Source of the DNA: Lineus longissimus
Taxonomy: Eukaryota > Nemertea > Pilidiophora > Heteronemertea > Lineidae
Assembly (NCBI RefSeq): GCF_910592395.1
Contig: NC_088312.1
Coordinates: 13,642,001 to 13,706,000, forward strand
Length of the DNA: 64,000 bases
Direction: 5' to 3'
The position numbers and the translations under genes were made by a program. This document shows, piece after piece, positions 23,660-35,023 of the stretch (the stretch's first letter is position 1; every line of letters starts with the position of its first letter). The notes below the pieces were generated by a model, which ran no database searches, was not told the DNA's origin, and saw only the letters and a program-made list of their open reading frames with translations.

Positions 23660-24284
23660 TTGCCAGACTCCAGCTGCCAGTAACAACTAGGATTTTCAGT
23701 GATCATCATTACAGAACATTTCAGTTTTCACAAACATATTCGCAAGGCTTTTACTTTAAGATCGGATAGGTTTTTTCTTTAAAGTTGATAACCCTTTTGA
23801 AATGTTAGTTTTTAAGACCATGTAGAATATAACATTGAATGGAGAAGATTTTTTCCCACCACAGGCAGTAAGGATTTCTTACCAGTAATCTTCGACTGTA
23901 CACTACAATCTTCTTCAGCAGCCCTAAATGCAGGCTTTCGGGCTGAATAACCTCTTTGGATGTTTCATTGAATGATTGGGACCTTCGCCTTTCAATATCG
24001 CAATTTAGTCGTCTTAAACAACAAAACCAGCCATTGGACATGGTAAAGCCCGGTAACTGATGTCTACCACGCCCATAAAATGGTAAAGACATGCAGTGCA
24101 TATATATCAGACGTAAGAATGGAAGCGTTATTTCCCTATTGCTGTTATTTGTCATCAACAATGAAATTACTTTTGTAAGCGGAATATTTTTATTGTCAGA
24201 CATGTCCTTTGTTAGCTGATAGTGTGCTTTTTCATTTTTTTGTATCTAGTTTTTATTTGAAATGATATAAACCCGTGTGGTCTG
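23660..24284. other. No gene recognised
   Basis: A 132-codon minus-strand open frame (23805-24203) is present but shows no domain, membrane segment or splice context that I can support. Confidence 0.35.
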
Positions 24285-24556
24285 CTAAAAAATATACCTC
24301 TTCGAAAAAAAGATGTGGGGTATATTGAGAAAAAACTCTTCTTTATCAGCTGATACAGTGGCGTTGACCAATTCATTTTTATTCACTTTAAGTAATATGC
24401 ACGTACCACTGGCAAAATCACCGGTCTCCCAGCCAAAAGACCGACAAGGTTTAGTGTAGAAGCATCTTCTTGCGCAGCGCAGAGAACTGATATTTGAGAT
24501 GGTTACCAATAAAAAAGATCTGGAAACATTTACCAATATGCGTTCGAATGTCCACC
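24285..24556 (-). CDS. Candidate exon with PAN/apple-like domain
   Basis: The minus-strand frame encodes ISSLRCARRCFYTKPCRSFG followed by GTCILLKVN. The cysteine spacing and the S-x-x-x-C-A-x-x-C pattern fit the PAN/apple fold, an extracellular protein- or glycan-binding module. A stop precedes it at the 5' side, next to a plausible acceptor (TTTCTATTTAAG, exon start 24556), so it is better read as an internal or terminal exon than as a gene start. It ends at a TAG after KRYIF. An overlapping frame (24451-24642) gives a hydrophobic, signal-peptide-like start but would need a frameshift or a tiny intron to join, so I do not merge it. Pairing with the LamG-like exon at 25277-25926, 0.7 kb upstream on the same strand, is inferred. 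Confidence 0.5.
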
Positions 24557-24912
24557 CTTAAATAGAAAATTACGTTACAAGCTAAACAAGAAGTGATCAT
24601 CATTAGAAGAAAAAAATTCATCATGACTCGAATAGAAATCATGAAGTTAAGTTATTGCAACCATGCAAACTACTCGTAGTTACGGGTTTAAATGGTCCGA
24701 AGGCTGAAGACCAAATACCTCTAAATTTTGGAAACCAAACTATGAAAACGGATACCTTGGCATCTCTAAACGGAAGACCCAAATATAAAACAAGGTACGT
24801 ATTCGTTTTATAGTTCAGTATTTCGGAACAAAGATGCTCTGGTTTTTATCAGAATCTAAAATGCTGAGGCATTCGGTACTCGGAATCACGGTCATGACGG
24901 TGTCCGTTTAAA

Positions 24913-25108
24913 AACAAAATTATTTTATTCGTACGTGATATCGCTAATGCACAACTAATTTTAGCTGTCGTATGGGTTAACTGGCAAATAGAAGGGGTGG
25001 CGGGTGACATTATACGCTGTTACCCCTGCTGCCAGCATTAGCAACTGGAAATGAATCACCACTTAGTTGTGCATGAGCTGAATCACGTACGAATAAAATA
25101 ATTTTGTC
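24913..25108. mobile_element. Hairpin MITE of about 195 bp
   Basis: Inverted arms of about 45 bp: ACAAAATTATTTTATTCGTA and GTGAT at the left return as ATCACGTACGAATAAAATA and ATTTTG at the right. The inner segment TGCACAACTAA pairs with TTAGTTGTGCA. No coding content and no certain target duplication. Confidence 0.65.
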
Positions 25109-25276
25109 TTTGATTGAACCCGTTGGAACAAGGAAACACTAGTAACGATCAATCAAATCATCAATAATGCAGTTTCGTTATTGATTTTCGATTTTTGATA
25201 TTGACAAATAAAAGTATATCATTTACATTATGTTCATCCAAAACCTAGCAGGCACTTAGAACATCTACCGAAAGCT

Positions 25277-25926
25277 TTACAAACCCAGTCCGATATCTTG
25301 ATATAACCTCCTGGTTGAAAGTGGCATAATCGTGTTATATAACACCATCTTTGCTAATCGCAATTTCGATCCTAATTCAAGGACGCCTGGGATCTCCACG
25401 GCCCATTTTCTTAGATAGAGAGGCGGTAATCTTGCTATATAAACTTGTCCCTCATTCACCTTCACACGAACTAACCCAAATAAAGAATTATGACTTATCA
25501 TTAAATAGAACCATTTATTGAATTCTATATATGGGCCGCACCAGGGCGTACTATGTATATTTAAATAGCCACCTTTTCCATCGATAGAAATCCCAATGTT
25601 AAATATCCAGCGATTATCATTATACGTCTGTCGAAATATGTGTATTCTTTGACAGACAATTGGGTCCCCCGAAACACAGTCAATATATGCCATAAACACC
25701 ACGGTAAACTCAGCACCGGTGAACCCCGAAGCTCTTCTGCCGCCTGGACAAAACTGCAATGCCATATCATAATTGCAGGAAGGCCCTGGCATCAAGGGCA
25801 CACTGTCATTGTTCACCATTTGAACCGGCGGTCCCATGGTGTTGTCGTAAGGATTAAATTTATCAAGTGGCCAATACGTAATAATGTTCATGTAACCCAT
25901 CTTGATTCTAAAATTCGCCTTCGGTG
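25277..25926 (-). CDS. Candidate exon with LamG/concanavalin A-like domain
   Basis: A 207-codon minus-strand frame from ATG 25898-25900 to TAA 25277-25279, open upstream to a possible acceptor (GTTAG, exon start 25926). It opens with NIITYWPLDKFN, the typical start of a LamG/pentraxin-like jelly roll. It then has AEFTVVFMAYID, IFNIGISIDGKGGYLNIH, FNKWFYLMISHNS and the closing strand AKMVLYNTIMPLSTRRLYQDIG, in the order of that fold. Such domains bind glycans or proteins outside the cell. The stop overlaps a good donor (GTAAAG from 25280), so the exon may instead end at 25281 and splice on. A signal peptide is not visible, so the gene start must lie upstream. The specific gene is not identified. 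Confidence 0.55.
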
Positions 25927-26364
25927 CTAACTTTCAGTTCATCACCTGCTAAAGAATATCATTAAGCACATTAACCTACAGGTGCTCATGTAGACAAGAT
26001 TAACCAAAACGTATTTTTTCAACTCTAGACGACCAATCATAAAGTCATCCATCACCAAATATTTCAAATGAAGAGGTGTAATTTCTATTATAAAACAAAT
26101 TGGCTACAGTGGTGCATTGTTTCCCTTTGAATGTAATCATCGATCGCTCGAGATATTTCCTGGAAATATAATTTTCATGTTGAAAAAAAATCATGTCATG
26201 TCCTTTCCCAGCCACCGCAGAAAATAGTCAATAGTAAGTTCTCAATTGCAAAGGAGGAGGGGGGGGGGACTAATACTATGAGAAGTTTTCTCCCATTGTT
26301 TTATTGGTACATGATTCCTAAGAGCCGAGATTCGAGTTTTTCCTTTTTTGTGTAATTTATGTAA

Positions 26365-26650
26365 GGGCAGCCGACAGCAGGGTAATACTGCCCTTAAATG
26401 ACCATTCGCATTATTAAGGGCAATATTACCGGCCAGCTGTCGGCTGCCCAGTCAACTCCTATTCTACATAAAAAGTTTCCATCAACAAAAAAAGGAAATA
26501 TTAAAAATGTGACTTGATAATCACGCTTTTCTGATGTTGACTCCGATTTGACCCGAGTTAGCTCTCCATGCGTCGATCCTTTCCGTGTGGAACGATGCAC
26601 TAGTAAGGCGCTTCCTGGAGCCATGGATCTACCCTGTGACGCCTCGGTGT
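26365..26650 (+). repeat. Dispersed repeat with terminal hairpin
   Basis: A hairpin formed by GGGCAGCCGACAGCAGGGTA and its imperfect complement, ending in CAGCTGTCGGCTGCCC (26365-26449), leads into sequence that matches 8080-8345 in the receptor intron. Two similar copies 18 kb apart identify it as a mobile or duplicated repeat. Confidence 0.6.
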
Positions 26651-26925
26651 TGTTATAGATTTTCCGACGTCACGGTGATGGCGCTTGATTACCATGGCAA
26701 GCCAAAGCGGAATTTATTCAAGACTGTGGAATTACTATTCAAGAAGTTAAATATATGTTCAAGACCAAAATATGTTCAATCCTGAATCAAATATTGTCAA
26801 CCTTGAATCAAATATGTCCAACCCTTGAACATTTTCAAAACATGAATACAAAAAGATGTAAAATCTCATATATGAAAATATAATGCATTCATGAATACTT
26901 TTGTTCAACCTTGAATCAAATATTG

Positions 26926-27117
26926 TCAACATTGAATGAAATATATTAAAGACGCACGTGACCATATCCAAGACGCACGTGACCACGAAATTGATGACGT
27001 AGAACCCATGGTACTTCTGATGCGTTGCGCTTCATGGCATGATTGAATTACCGGTAGTGGCAAGAGATCATCGAAATTACTGGCATGAGCCAGTAAATTT
27101 AGCTTCTCCTTATCCAT
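26926..27117 (-). other. Conserved 63-codon frame in left arm of FB-1
   Basis: The open frame begins MDKEKLNLLAHASNFDDLL and continues to the PVIQSCHEAQRI segment before entering the ACGCACGTG repeat tract. It is almost identical to the frame in the right arm (29544-29735). The first half looks protein-like, while the end is clearly repeat sequence. It may be a captured host first exon or simply conserved arm DNA. No homologue is recognised. Confidence 0.35.
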
Positions 27118-27496
27118 TATAAGGATTCGTCTCCTGTCACTGTCAGTCGTGTGTCTGTTTAGTTTTGTAAAACTCGTTAAACCTTGTGTTGTAGCGGGTT
27201 GCTAAGCGATATTCAATTGTTAGGACTGTATTATTTAGGCACGAAGATTGGCCGTACTAACCATCTAATTCAAAATCATCAATCTTCGTTGTTCGAATCT
27301 GTAACCTACAGCTGGGCCGATCACTCTTCGTTCTCGTCGTCGGACTCCCTTCTTCTTCTCCTCTCTCCTTTTGGCCCGGAGCTGTATCAGATCTCCTCAA
27401 CAGATCTAATCCATTAAGGGGCAGTTTAAGTTTTTAGTACATCTATCCACGAATACATAAAGTGCCCGACAAACGGTAATACAACAGGTGCTTCTA

Positions 27497-28103
27497 CAGT
27501 GGCCCATAGAGGACATGCGTTAATTTTCAATATAATAGAAAAAAATTTTTACAATGCGTTTTTTTTCTCTCGAATTACAACCGCCGTCGGATTTATTTCT
27601 CACCGCCGAAAAAATAATTTCCACCGCCGGGTAAAAAATAATAATTCCCACCACCGCGGTGGAAATTAATATCGACCGCGGTAGAAATTAATATCGACCG
27701 CGGTGGAAATTAATATCGACCGCGGTGGAAATTAATATCGACCGCGGTGGAAATTAATATCCACAGCGGTGGAAATTAGTATCGACCGCGGTGGAAATTA
27801 ATATCCACCGCGGTGGAAATTAATATCCACCACGGTGGAAATAATATCCACCCGGTGTCAATAACGAATTAGCTCCCGCGGTGGATATTATTTCCACCGC
27901 GGTGGATGTTATTTCCACCGCGGTCGATATTAATTTCCACCGCGGTGGTGGGAATTATTATTTTTTACCCGGCGGTGGAAATTATTTTTTCGGCGGTGAG
28001 AAATAAATCCGACGGCGGTTGTAATTCGAGAGAAAAAAAACGCATTGTAAAAAAAAAATTTCTATTATATTGAAAATAAACGCATGTCCTCTATGGGCCA
28101 CCG
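27497..28103. mobile_element. Foldback element with CCGCGG minisatellite core
   Basis: The TIRs read CAGTGGCCCATAGAGGACAT (left, 27497) and its complement with one change (right, ending 28103), flanked by TA at 27495-27496 and 28104-28105. The arms pair for about 165 bp. The core is a run of roughly 24-bp units of the form GGTGGAAATTAATATCGACC containing CCGCGG, with the orientation reversing near 27870, so the repeat core is itself palindromic. The 607-bp length and TA duplication fit a Tc1/mariner-type nonautonomous element. No coding sequence. Confidence 0.8.
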
Positions 28104-28105
28104 TA

Positions 28106-29255
28106 TGCTTCACATACAAATTAACTCCACGACCGAGCGTGAAGTAAAAACAAAATGTTGAGCAATGTTCTGCTACTGCAAGTCCAGACCAATAGTGGCA
28201 TTCCAATTACTCCGATTTACGCCAGTGGTGTGTGAAATTTAGACTTGACTGATGTACTAACTACAAAGCAACTCTAGTTTGGGTGGGACAAATTGGGCGT
28301 CGCTGTCCCACTTCTCCGGAACCGTCACAACATCAACGACATCTCCATAACAACATCTCACGGGGCTGGAAGAATTTCACTTTCGGACTTCTTGAACATC
28401 GGAGCCATAAACCATCATCACTGACTGATGCCTACAATCTATAGGTTGACTGGTCTTCAAGGCATCAAAAGTTCCACTCCCAAGACAAACAGTAACCGGA
28501 CAGTCGTCAAAGAAAGTCAGTGGTAGCTAGTACATATCAAAGCAGTGCATCAACAATAGAACAAAGAACATGTTTTTTGTTTTTTGTTTCAGATAAAATA
28601 TAAATATATAAATCTGGTCTGCTTATTCAGTTACACCAGCAGAATACAGTGTACAATGCACAGCAGAGGGTTCAACCACACAGCTATAATAAATATAGTT
28701 TGTATTAGTTTCAGTTGGTGTTCATAGGGACATCGAATACCAAAACAAATTCTGACAAGATGGCTTCTTTGTCAACAAAAGGGTGTCGCCAGACACTCCC
28801 TGGGTCTAAGTCTTGATTTCTCAGCCAATATATTGAGTACCCCAATTGTACGGCCTAAGCACTCCCGCTTAGTATCCAAACAGAAAAAAGTTGGTTCACA
28901 ATTCTCCTGTGCTGGTTATCACAGACCCTTCATCATGACTGTATTACCATAACCAGTCAGATGTCCACCATTGGCAATTCTTTTGTCTTCTCAACAAAAC
29001 CGGAGCTGGCTCTTTACTCAGCCAAGTCTTGTATTGGAATGCAATGGGTTCTCTGTTTCCCAGGCCTTTTAAACTGTCACACCCAATCAAAGAACAGCCA
29101 ATCAGAATCAGCCAGCAGCTATTCCATGCCTGTGACCTCACTTATAGGATTTCCCATGATCATGACAGTGGCTCCCCTACATGTAAACAATAACAACCCA
29201 CATGTCAAATCTGACAGCTGATCTGGTCATTTCACCTGTCTTCGCCAGAACCTTG
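28106..29255. other. Unassigned interior of FB-1
   Basis: Unique-looking sequence between the minisatellite foldback and the duplicated right-arm segment. It contains a pyrimidine tract and CAG near 28580-28603 but no open frame I can support. Confidence 0.35.
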
Positions 29256-29543
29256 TGCGAAGAATTCGAGCTCCGCAACGCATCAGAAGTACCATGGGTC
29301 TACGTCATCAATTTCGTGGTCACGTGCTTCTTGGATATGGTCACGTGAGTCTTGAATATGTTTCAATCAAGGTTGACAATATTTGATTCAAGGTTGAACA
29401 AAAGTATTCAAGATTGCATCAAATTTTCATAAACAATTGAACAATTGAATATCGCTTAGCAACCCGCTACAACACAAGGTTTAACGAGTTTTACAAAACT
29501 AAACAGACACACGACTGACAGTGACAGAAGACGAATCCTTATA

Positions 29544-29735
29544 ATGGATAAGGAGAAGCTAAATTTACTGGCTCATGCCAGTAATTTCGAAGATCTCTTG
29601 CCACTACCGGTAATTCAATCATGCCATGAAGCGCAACGCATCAGAAGTACCATGGGTTCTACGTCATCAATTTCGTGGTCACGTGCGTCTTGTATATGGT
29701 CACGTGCGTCTTTGATATATTCCATTCAATGTTGA
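29544..29735 (+). other. Conserved 63-codon frame in right arm of FB-1
   Basis: Mirror partner of the frame at 26926-27117, starting MDKEKLNLLAHASNFEDLL. It differs by only a few residues (for example Glu for Asp at residue 16). Near-identity of the arms, including synonymous positions, indicates recent formation or gene conversion more than selection. Confidence 0.35.
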
Positions 29736-29987
29736 CAATATTTGATTCAAGGTTGAACAAAAGTATTCATGAATGCATTATATTTTCATTATGAGATTTT
29801 ACAAATTTTTGTTTTCATGTTTTGAAAATGTTCAAGGGTTGGACATATTTGATTCAAGGTTGACAATATTTGATTCAAGGTTGACAATATTTGATTCAGG
29901 GTTGAACATATTTTGGTCTTGAACATATATTTAACTTCTTGAATAGTAATTCCACAGTCTTGAATAAATTCCGCTTTGGCTTGCCAT

Positions 29988-31890
29988 ACGCGATCGACCA
30001 ATTTATCACCACATCAAATGCTAGATGTTCATCCAGGATTCGACAATATATCCCCCAGGATTATTCACCAGGAAACCACCTCAGTAATTCTGTGGTACAG
30101 GGTTCGACGACTCCAGATCTCTCCAGCAATTATGATGAACGACCGTAAATTACCAAGTTCACCGTTTGGAAATTATTAAGAAATGGTGGCATAGCCTATT
30201 ATAACTAGAAGAACTCCCCGTCTCTCCGACATCATCCTTCGGTGTATCGACGATGTAACAAACGCACAGTTATGTGGTGCACATAATCTGAGTTGGCCAA
30301 TATTTCCGGGGGCCCTTTCTTACTTCGCAAAAAAACATCGACAAAATTCCTACGATTGCCAGAAAATCGCCTGTCCTGCAATTCTGAAAATCCCAAGGAA
30401 TCGACAATTGCGAGGGGGGGGATACATGGTTCATTTCACCGCTACAATACATGTATGGCACTTAAACTATGCAAATACTCAGATTGTCCGTTTTGCCATG
30501 TGGACCCCATACACATCCGGTATTGCTCAGTTTCCTTCCGTTCCTGTTCGGGACCATACGGAGTGATGGAAATTTGTGTTGACCGAGAGTTTTCCGCGAT
30601 CTCATCAGCTTATACCTAGGTAGCGGGCTTCCATTGTCATGTTTGAAGGCCTAGGTTTCCCCGGATTGTGTTGCAGGCTGTAGCAAACAACCATGATAAT
30701 GGCATTGAGGGTAAAATGTTAATATTTCAAAATGTGCAAAATATTGATATCAGCTTCTGTCGCTGCTTTATTTATTGCATTGGTAGTAGTTGTTTCCCAA
30801 CATTGTACCTCTGACGATTGCAGTCTCCACCGATTCTGTAATAACAAAAATTGGAATTGAAACTTCTGATACATGTAGCGCTTAAAACTGCACAACATTT
30901 TTTGAACGCTTTGCATTCATCCAGAGACCTGCCTGCAGAAAACAAGGCCTGGGCATTTCAGGCCAGTTAAAAGTACCGATTGCCACTGGCCGAGTTTCGG
31001 ATCCGCGACCGTCCGTCCGATCAGTAATCGGATGCTCTTTCACTCTGAACCGCGCTCCCAAAAGTGTCGAAAATGACGTTACCACAAGCTGGGTGAAATG
31101 TTTTTCGTGCCGGGGATCGCGCGTTCCGCGAATAACGCGTTATTCTACAACCTGAGAGCAGAAAGAAAATTGGAAAAATCTCAAACTTTTAGAAGAATTG
31201 TCAACTCATTAAACATGAGATGAACAAACATACTGGAGGCCTCTGATCTCCCTCTTTAGACCAGCTATCAAAAAACACTCACAGTTTCATGGCACAGTCA
31301 GAATGGTCGACAACACGTACAGTACACAGTGGCGAAAGACCGTACTTTAGTGGATGTTAAACAAGTGTATTGGTAATTTGAAAGTTGAATTTTCAAGTTT
31401 GAGTTTTCAAAAAGCAATACTTGGCATGTCTAATACATAGCTTCTTGCAATGCAAACTAGTAACGATTGGATCTTGTCCGATGAAATCAATCTTAAAAAA
31501 TAACGTTGGAAAGAGCTAAAGCGTATCAAGCTGCTGACAACTCACTGATTGTAATGGATCTTCTGGTATTACAATGATCTTTCTAGCAATATCTGTGCAT
31601 AATTCCGATGTTGATGACTCTTGGTTTTCTTAGCATCAAACAGTATGTTCTTCTTTTATCCTTCAAAGGGGTACGCCGTCCGTTCGCATATCTTTACTGA
31701 GACATTTCTTCCTGGATAATTATTACCATTCTCCTGTGAAAGATAGTTGCTAAAGCTACACAAAAATCAAAAAAATATATTGAATTCTGCACAAATTAGT
31801 GAAAAACGCATGAACTGACACTGGACGACGCTTCAAAACATGCCCGACGCACATCCCGAGTTCTGTATACGTCGGCAGCAGCAGTAAAAT
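29988..31890. other. No gene recognised
   Basis: Only short open frames without recognisable domains. A G run lies near 30414-30421. About 31100-31190 resembles the dispersed repeat at 8385-8530. Confidence 0.4.
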
Positions 31891-31894
31891 ATGT

Positions 31895-31960
31895 ATACAG
31901 TTGAGCCTCCCTTAGCGGACACCTCTCTATTAAAAGGAAGTGCCCGGGAAAAAAAGGGGA
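31895..31960 (+). mobile_element. Possible pogo/Tigger-type terminus
   Basis: CAGTTGAGCCTCCCTTAGCG followed by GACACCTCTCTATTAAAAGG, next to TA, has the form of pogo/Tigger terminal sequence. A related tract (GACCTCTCTAATCAGGTCAC, then CTCTCTATTAAAGAC) lies at about 32810-32845, and another loosely similar one near 48470-48560. I see no matching right terminus or transposase. Confidence 0.4.
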
Positions 31961-32135
31961 GTTTTGCACGGCCCGGTCAAAACCTTAGGCGGGAATAAGG
32001 TTTCATTGATAAATATAAGGAGTTTCAAGGCCCCCAAATCACTTGTAAGGTTCAATAGATACTGGCCTTTCATTGGTTTACCGTTTGCGTATCATTTACA
32101 TACTCTCATCTTGAAAAATATGACAATATTTACGA

Positions 32136-32576
32136 TCACGTTATTGATTTTTGCAACATTTTCGGTAACGTGCCCCTTGCGGATCTGTAAGGTACCATTC
32201 GGATGCTTGAAAAATGCCTCGTCTCGTCGATTCGCTCGCGGATAAACGCATCTGGTCCCATCTCCTCTTCACTCATGTTCATTGCCCGCAATTCTGGCAA
32301 ATATCTTGAGTCGTCATGGTTGTCAAACAAGTCTTGGATAATATGCTGTTCCATTTCTTTGATACTGTTCGGATCAGGGGCCTCGCTCTCCACCGGCCCA
32401 GAATCCACCGGCGACTCGAAATCCATACTACTATTCTCTCCATTTTCCATTTTCTCCTCTCTCCAACTCACTACTATCGCTATTGACTGCGTAACATACA
32501 CTAACATTCTTTCGCTATCATTGCTAACTTCACTTACTAGAACACTGGCCTCTTTGTAGCCGATTATGTAACCCAT
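32136..32576 (-). CDS. Uncharacterised 146-codon open frame
   Basis: A minus-strand frame from ATG 32574-32576 to a stop at 32136-32138. A later Met starts MENGENSSMDFES. The middle is acidic and could be a regulatory or disordered region (PVESEAPDPNSIKEMEQHII, then DDSRYLPELRAMNMSEEEMG), and the end is basic. No domain, signal peptide or membrane segment is recognised. It sits between pogo-like tracts, so it could be a host exon or transposon cargo. Codon content looks more protein-like than that of nearby chance frames, but this is a weak argument. Confidence 0.3.
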   Translation of the reverse strand: MGYIIGYKEASVLVSEVSNDSERMLVYVTQSIAIVVSWREEKMENGENSSMDFESPVDSGPVESEAPDPNSIKEMEQHIIQDLFDNHDDSRYLPELRAMNMSEEEMGPDAFIRERIDETRHFSSIRMVPYRSARGTLPKMLQKSIT

Positions 32577-33229
32577 AGTGGAAACACCTGACAGCGCCGC
32601 CCAGCATTATCCACGTGCTACTGGCATATTTATAACTCGAAATAAAGTTGTAAAAATATGCAAATGAGATGCCGTATATGGAAACCATGACGTCACTAAG
32701 CAGTTCTTATTTCTGCTACGGGTGGCGCTGTTGCTTGCTGCTGGAGGCGCTAGTCAACCTCTTTAAGGACACTAGTTTTGGTCCCAAATTGGTTCTTACC
32801 ATTCAATTTGACCTCTCTAATCAGGTCACCTCTCTATTAAAGACAGCATTTGTCAGTCCCAACGGTGTCCTTATTATAAGCCTATTGCTCGCCAGGTTTC
32901 AGAAACTCCCAAAAACATATATACATTGTATTTGCAGAAGCAATTGCAAAATCATCACTGTCATTGATACCTATAGTGTACTTGTGGTTCGATTATATGT
33001 AATTCCGTTTTTAACACAAGGCGACGCCCGCATGCAGCCAATCTGAGGTTGAGTGAACGCAGCTGTACGACCGAGACCACGGTGGATAACCGTAGCGGTT
33101 TAGCAACAAATATGTACGCTTCAACGAATTTTTTTCCGGGTTCGTTCAGACTTCTTGTTAACACTCACCAGTCTATGGTCATGTCGTACCTGTTGTTTAT
33201 GGTAAGAGAAGATATCCAGACCTTTTTAT
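32577..33229. other. No gene recognised; contains pogo-like tract
   Basis: Noncoding-looking sequence with the pogo-like tract at about 32740-32880. Nothing else is assignable. Confidence 0.35.
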
Positions 33230-33239
33230 TTTGTGTAAA

Positions 33240-33545
33240 ACCTCTAGTTGCAAAGATGTTTACCACAGAGCAAAAGCTATTCGTAGTAATAAGTTTTTTA
33301 GGCATAGGGAAGATAATGTGTTAACACAGAGAGATTTCAGGCGTGTTTATGGGAACCAAATTTCAAGACAGAGTACCGGGAACATTGTTAATATATTTCT
33401 TCGCCATGGTACAGTACTGAACCGCTGGAAAGGCAATAAACAATCGAGGATGTGTGCATTGACATTCGAGGTGATCCAAACTTCCTTGACCAGCTATCGC
33501 CTGCATCAAGAGCCTTCAGTCACCGCCTTGAACGCGGTATAGATA
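33240..33545 (+). pseudogene. Mariner-type transposase N-terminal helix-turn-helix fragment
   Basis: Begins MFTTEQKLFVV in one frame. After a frame change near 33300 it continues as VLTQRDFRRVYGNQISRQST, then GNIVNIFLRHGTVLNRWKGN. This is the DNA-binding helix-turn-helix layout of DUF4817-type transposases. The DDE domain that should follow is absent, so it is a frameshifted 5' remnant. It is of the same general transposase type as the C-terminal relic at 23195-23430, but the two are different copies. Confidence 0.7.
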
Positions 33546-35021
33546 TTGGAGGATGCCAGGTCGAGAGTGCACGGTTTTAAGAGACAGGTGAACCAAAACG
33601 ACCCCAATATGTAATCCCTTATTACTCGATTGTCGGAACTCATTACGCAACCAAACCTTTACCAGAAAATTTGATTGATGTCAGTTACATGCTATTAAAA
33701 TTTGGTCTCTATCGGAGTAGTAGTTAAGAAGTTATTAGAAATCAAAAGTGACAAATGTTTCTTTTAACACCTAGTACTATCCATTTTGAATGATAGGGCG
33801 TACATGGCTAAAAGATTGCCATCAACATTCTGCAAGGAACGTTTTAGGATTCTGTGTTCGTAAATTGACCAAACTCGGTTGGTTGTTGTAGCTGCATTAA
33901 CGGCTGGCGACGAATAGGATTTTAACAACAACAGCCGAATAACAACCACCAATTTTTCTCAATTGAATATAGCCGCGGTAGGCCTTTCAAATTCTATGTT
34001 AACTGGCGGGAAAAGAAAGACAGAGTTTCTGAATAAAAACAATGAATATCTATTATTAAGCTGCTATTCTCTGTTATCCTTTCTGGTTATACTAAATTAT
34101 TGATTTATCATCGCCTGACAATGTGCAACAATATTGACTATATGCATGCCACAATGGAATGAGAATGGGTGGGTATGAAAATTGGCCGCGCTTTATCATT
34201 CAATATATTATGAGACTCCAACAAGGTTTGCAAGAAATACAATTGAAACTACAAAATGTAAATTAAGATGTGGTCTGCTAGTACTTTAAAAAACAGTCTA
34301 TAACTTAATGAACCAAGGTGTGAGAAAGATTGCCGCATTGAAAATACCAGTTACGGAAAACAATGTTGGTGCCTCTTGCCCTTTTGATCAGTGCTACCCG
34401 TAAGTGATACTTTCGCACTCTATTTAAAATCTGAAATATGATAAAGATATAAACTGAAATCGTCCGGAATCTCTCTCTCTCATCTTTAACATGTCTATTA
34501 TTTCATGAACAAATATCCCTAAAGAAATTAAAGGATCCGATTGGCTGCAGTAAGTATGACGTCATCAAATTTAAGAATAATTTCCGTCGTTCTGGAGAGC
34601 TATTGGAAACATGACGTTTTCAACGCATATAATCTCACAAACTATAGCTTTTGTCTAGGGGTCGTTATGTCGACAATACCGTCTTTTTTAGTTTATTAAA
34701 CAGACCTGATTTTGGTTAGGTCGCCAATGGAAAGTCGACATAACGAAGTCGGTCTAAAACGTCGGGAAAAGCCTCGATCGATGGAGATTTTAAGTCTTTC
34801 TAATAGTCCACTTTGCCAATGGTCGACGTCCACCTCGCCTCCTTGAAATACGCCGATATACGCTTGCTGTACAGTGGTGACCTCTGGCGGGATGACCTAT
34901 ATAATTTGGACCGCGTAACTCGAGTATAATACGAGACCGCATATCTCATATACACTACCTATGCATACCGGAACAACATGTAGGCCTACGTCTTGGCTTG
35001 AGGCATTTAAAACAAGATTGA
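33546..35021. other. No gene recognised
   Basis: AT-rich, with short open frames only. Contains the small inverted repeat at 34655-34750. Confidence 0.4.
34639..34750. repeat. Dispersed repeat with GTTATGTCGAC inverted ends
   Basis: CGTTATGTCGAC at about 34662 is mirrored by GTCGACATAACG at about 34735. The left part (TTTGTCTAGGGGTCGTTATG and the following 50 bp) matches 53152-53225 with a few differences, so at least two copies exist in this window. Confidence 0.55.
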
Positions 35022-35023
35022 TA

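Larger units (their letters stand above)
26694..29987. mobile_element. Large foldback element FB-1
   Basis: The outer ends are exact inverted copies, ATGGCAAGCCAAAGCGGAA at 26694 and its complement ending at 29987. The arms extend inward to about 27221 and from about 29441 (roughly 530-545 bp). Each arm carries degenerate repeats of the type TTGAATCAAATATTGTCAA, then ACGCACGTGACC boxes, then a conserved 63-codon frame. Part of the right arm is duplicated further in (about 29260-29430 resembles 29620-29800). The 2.2-kb centre holds another foldback (27497-28103). No transposase is seen. The same terminus occurs on the element at 39299-40732. Confidence 0.8.
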
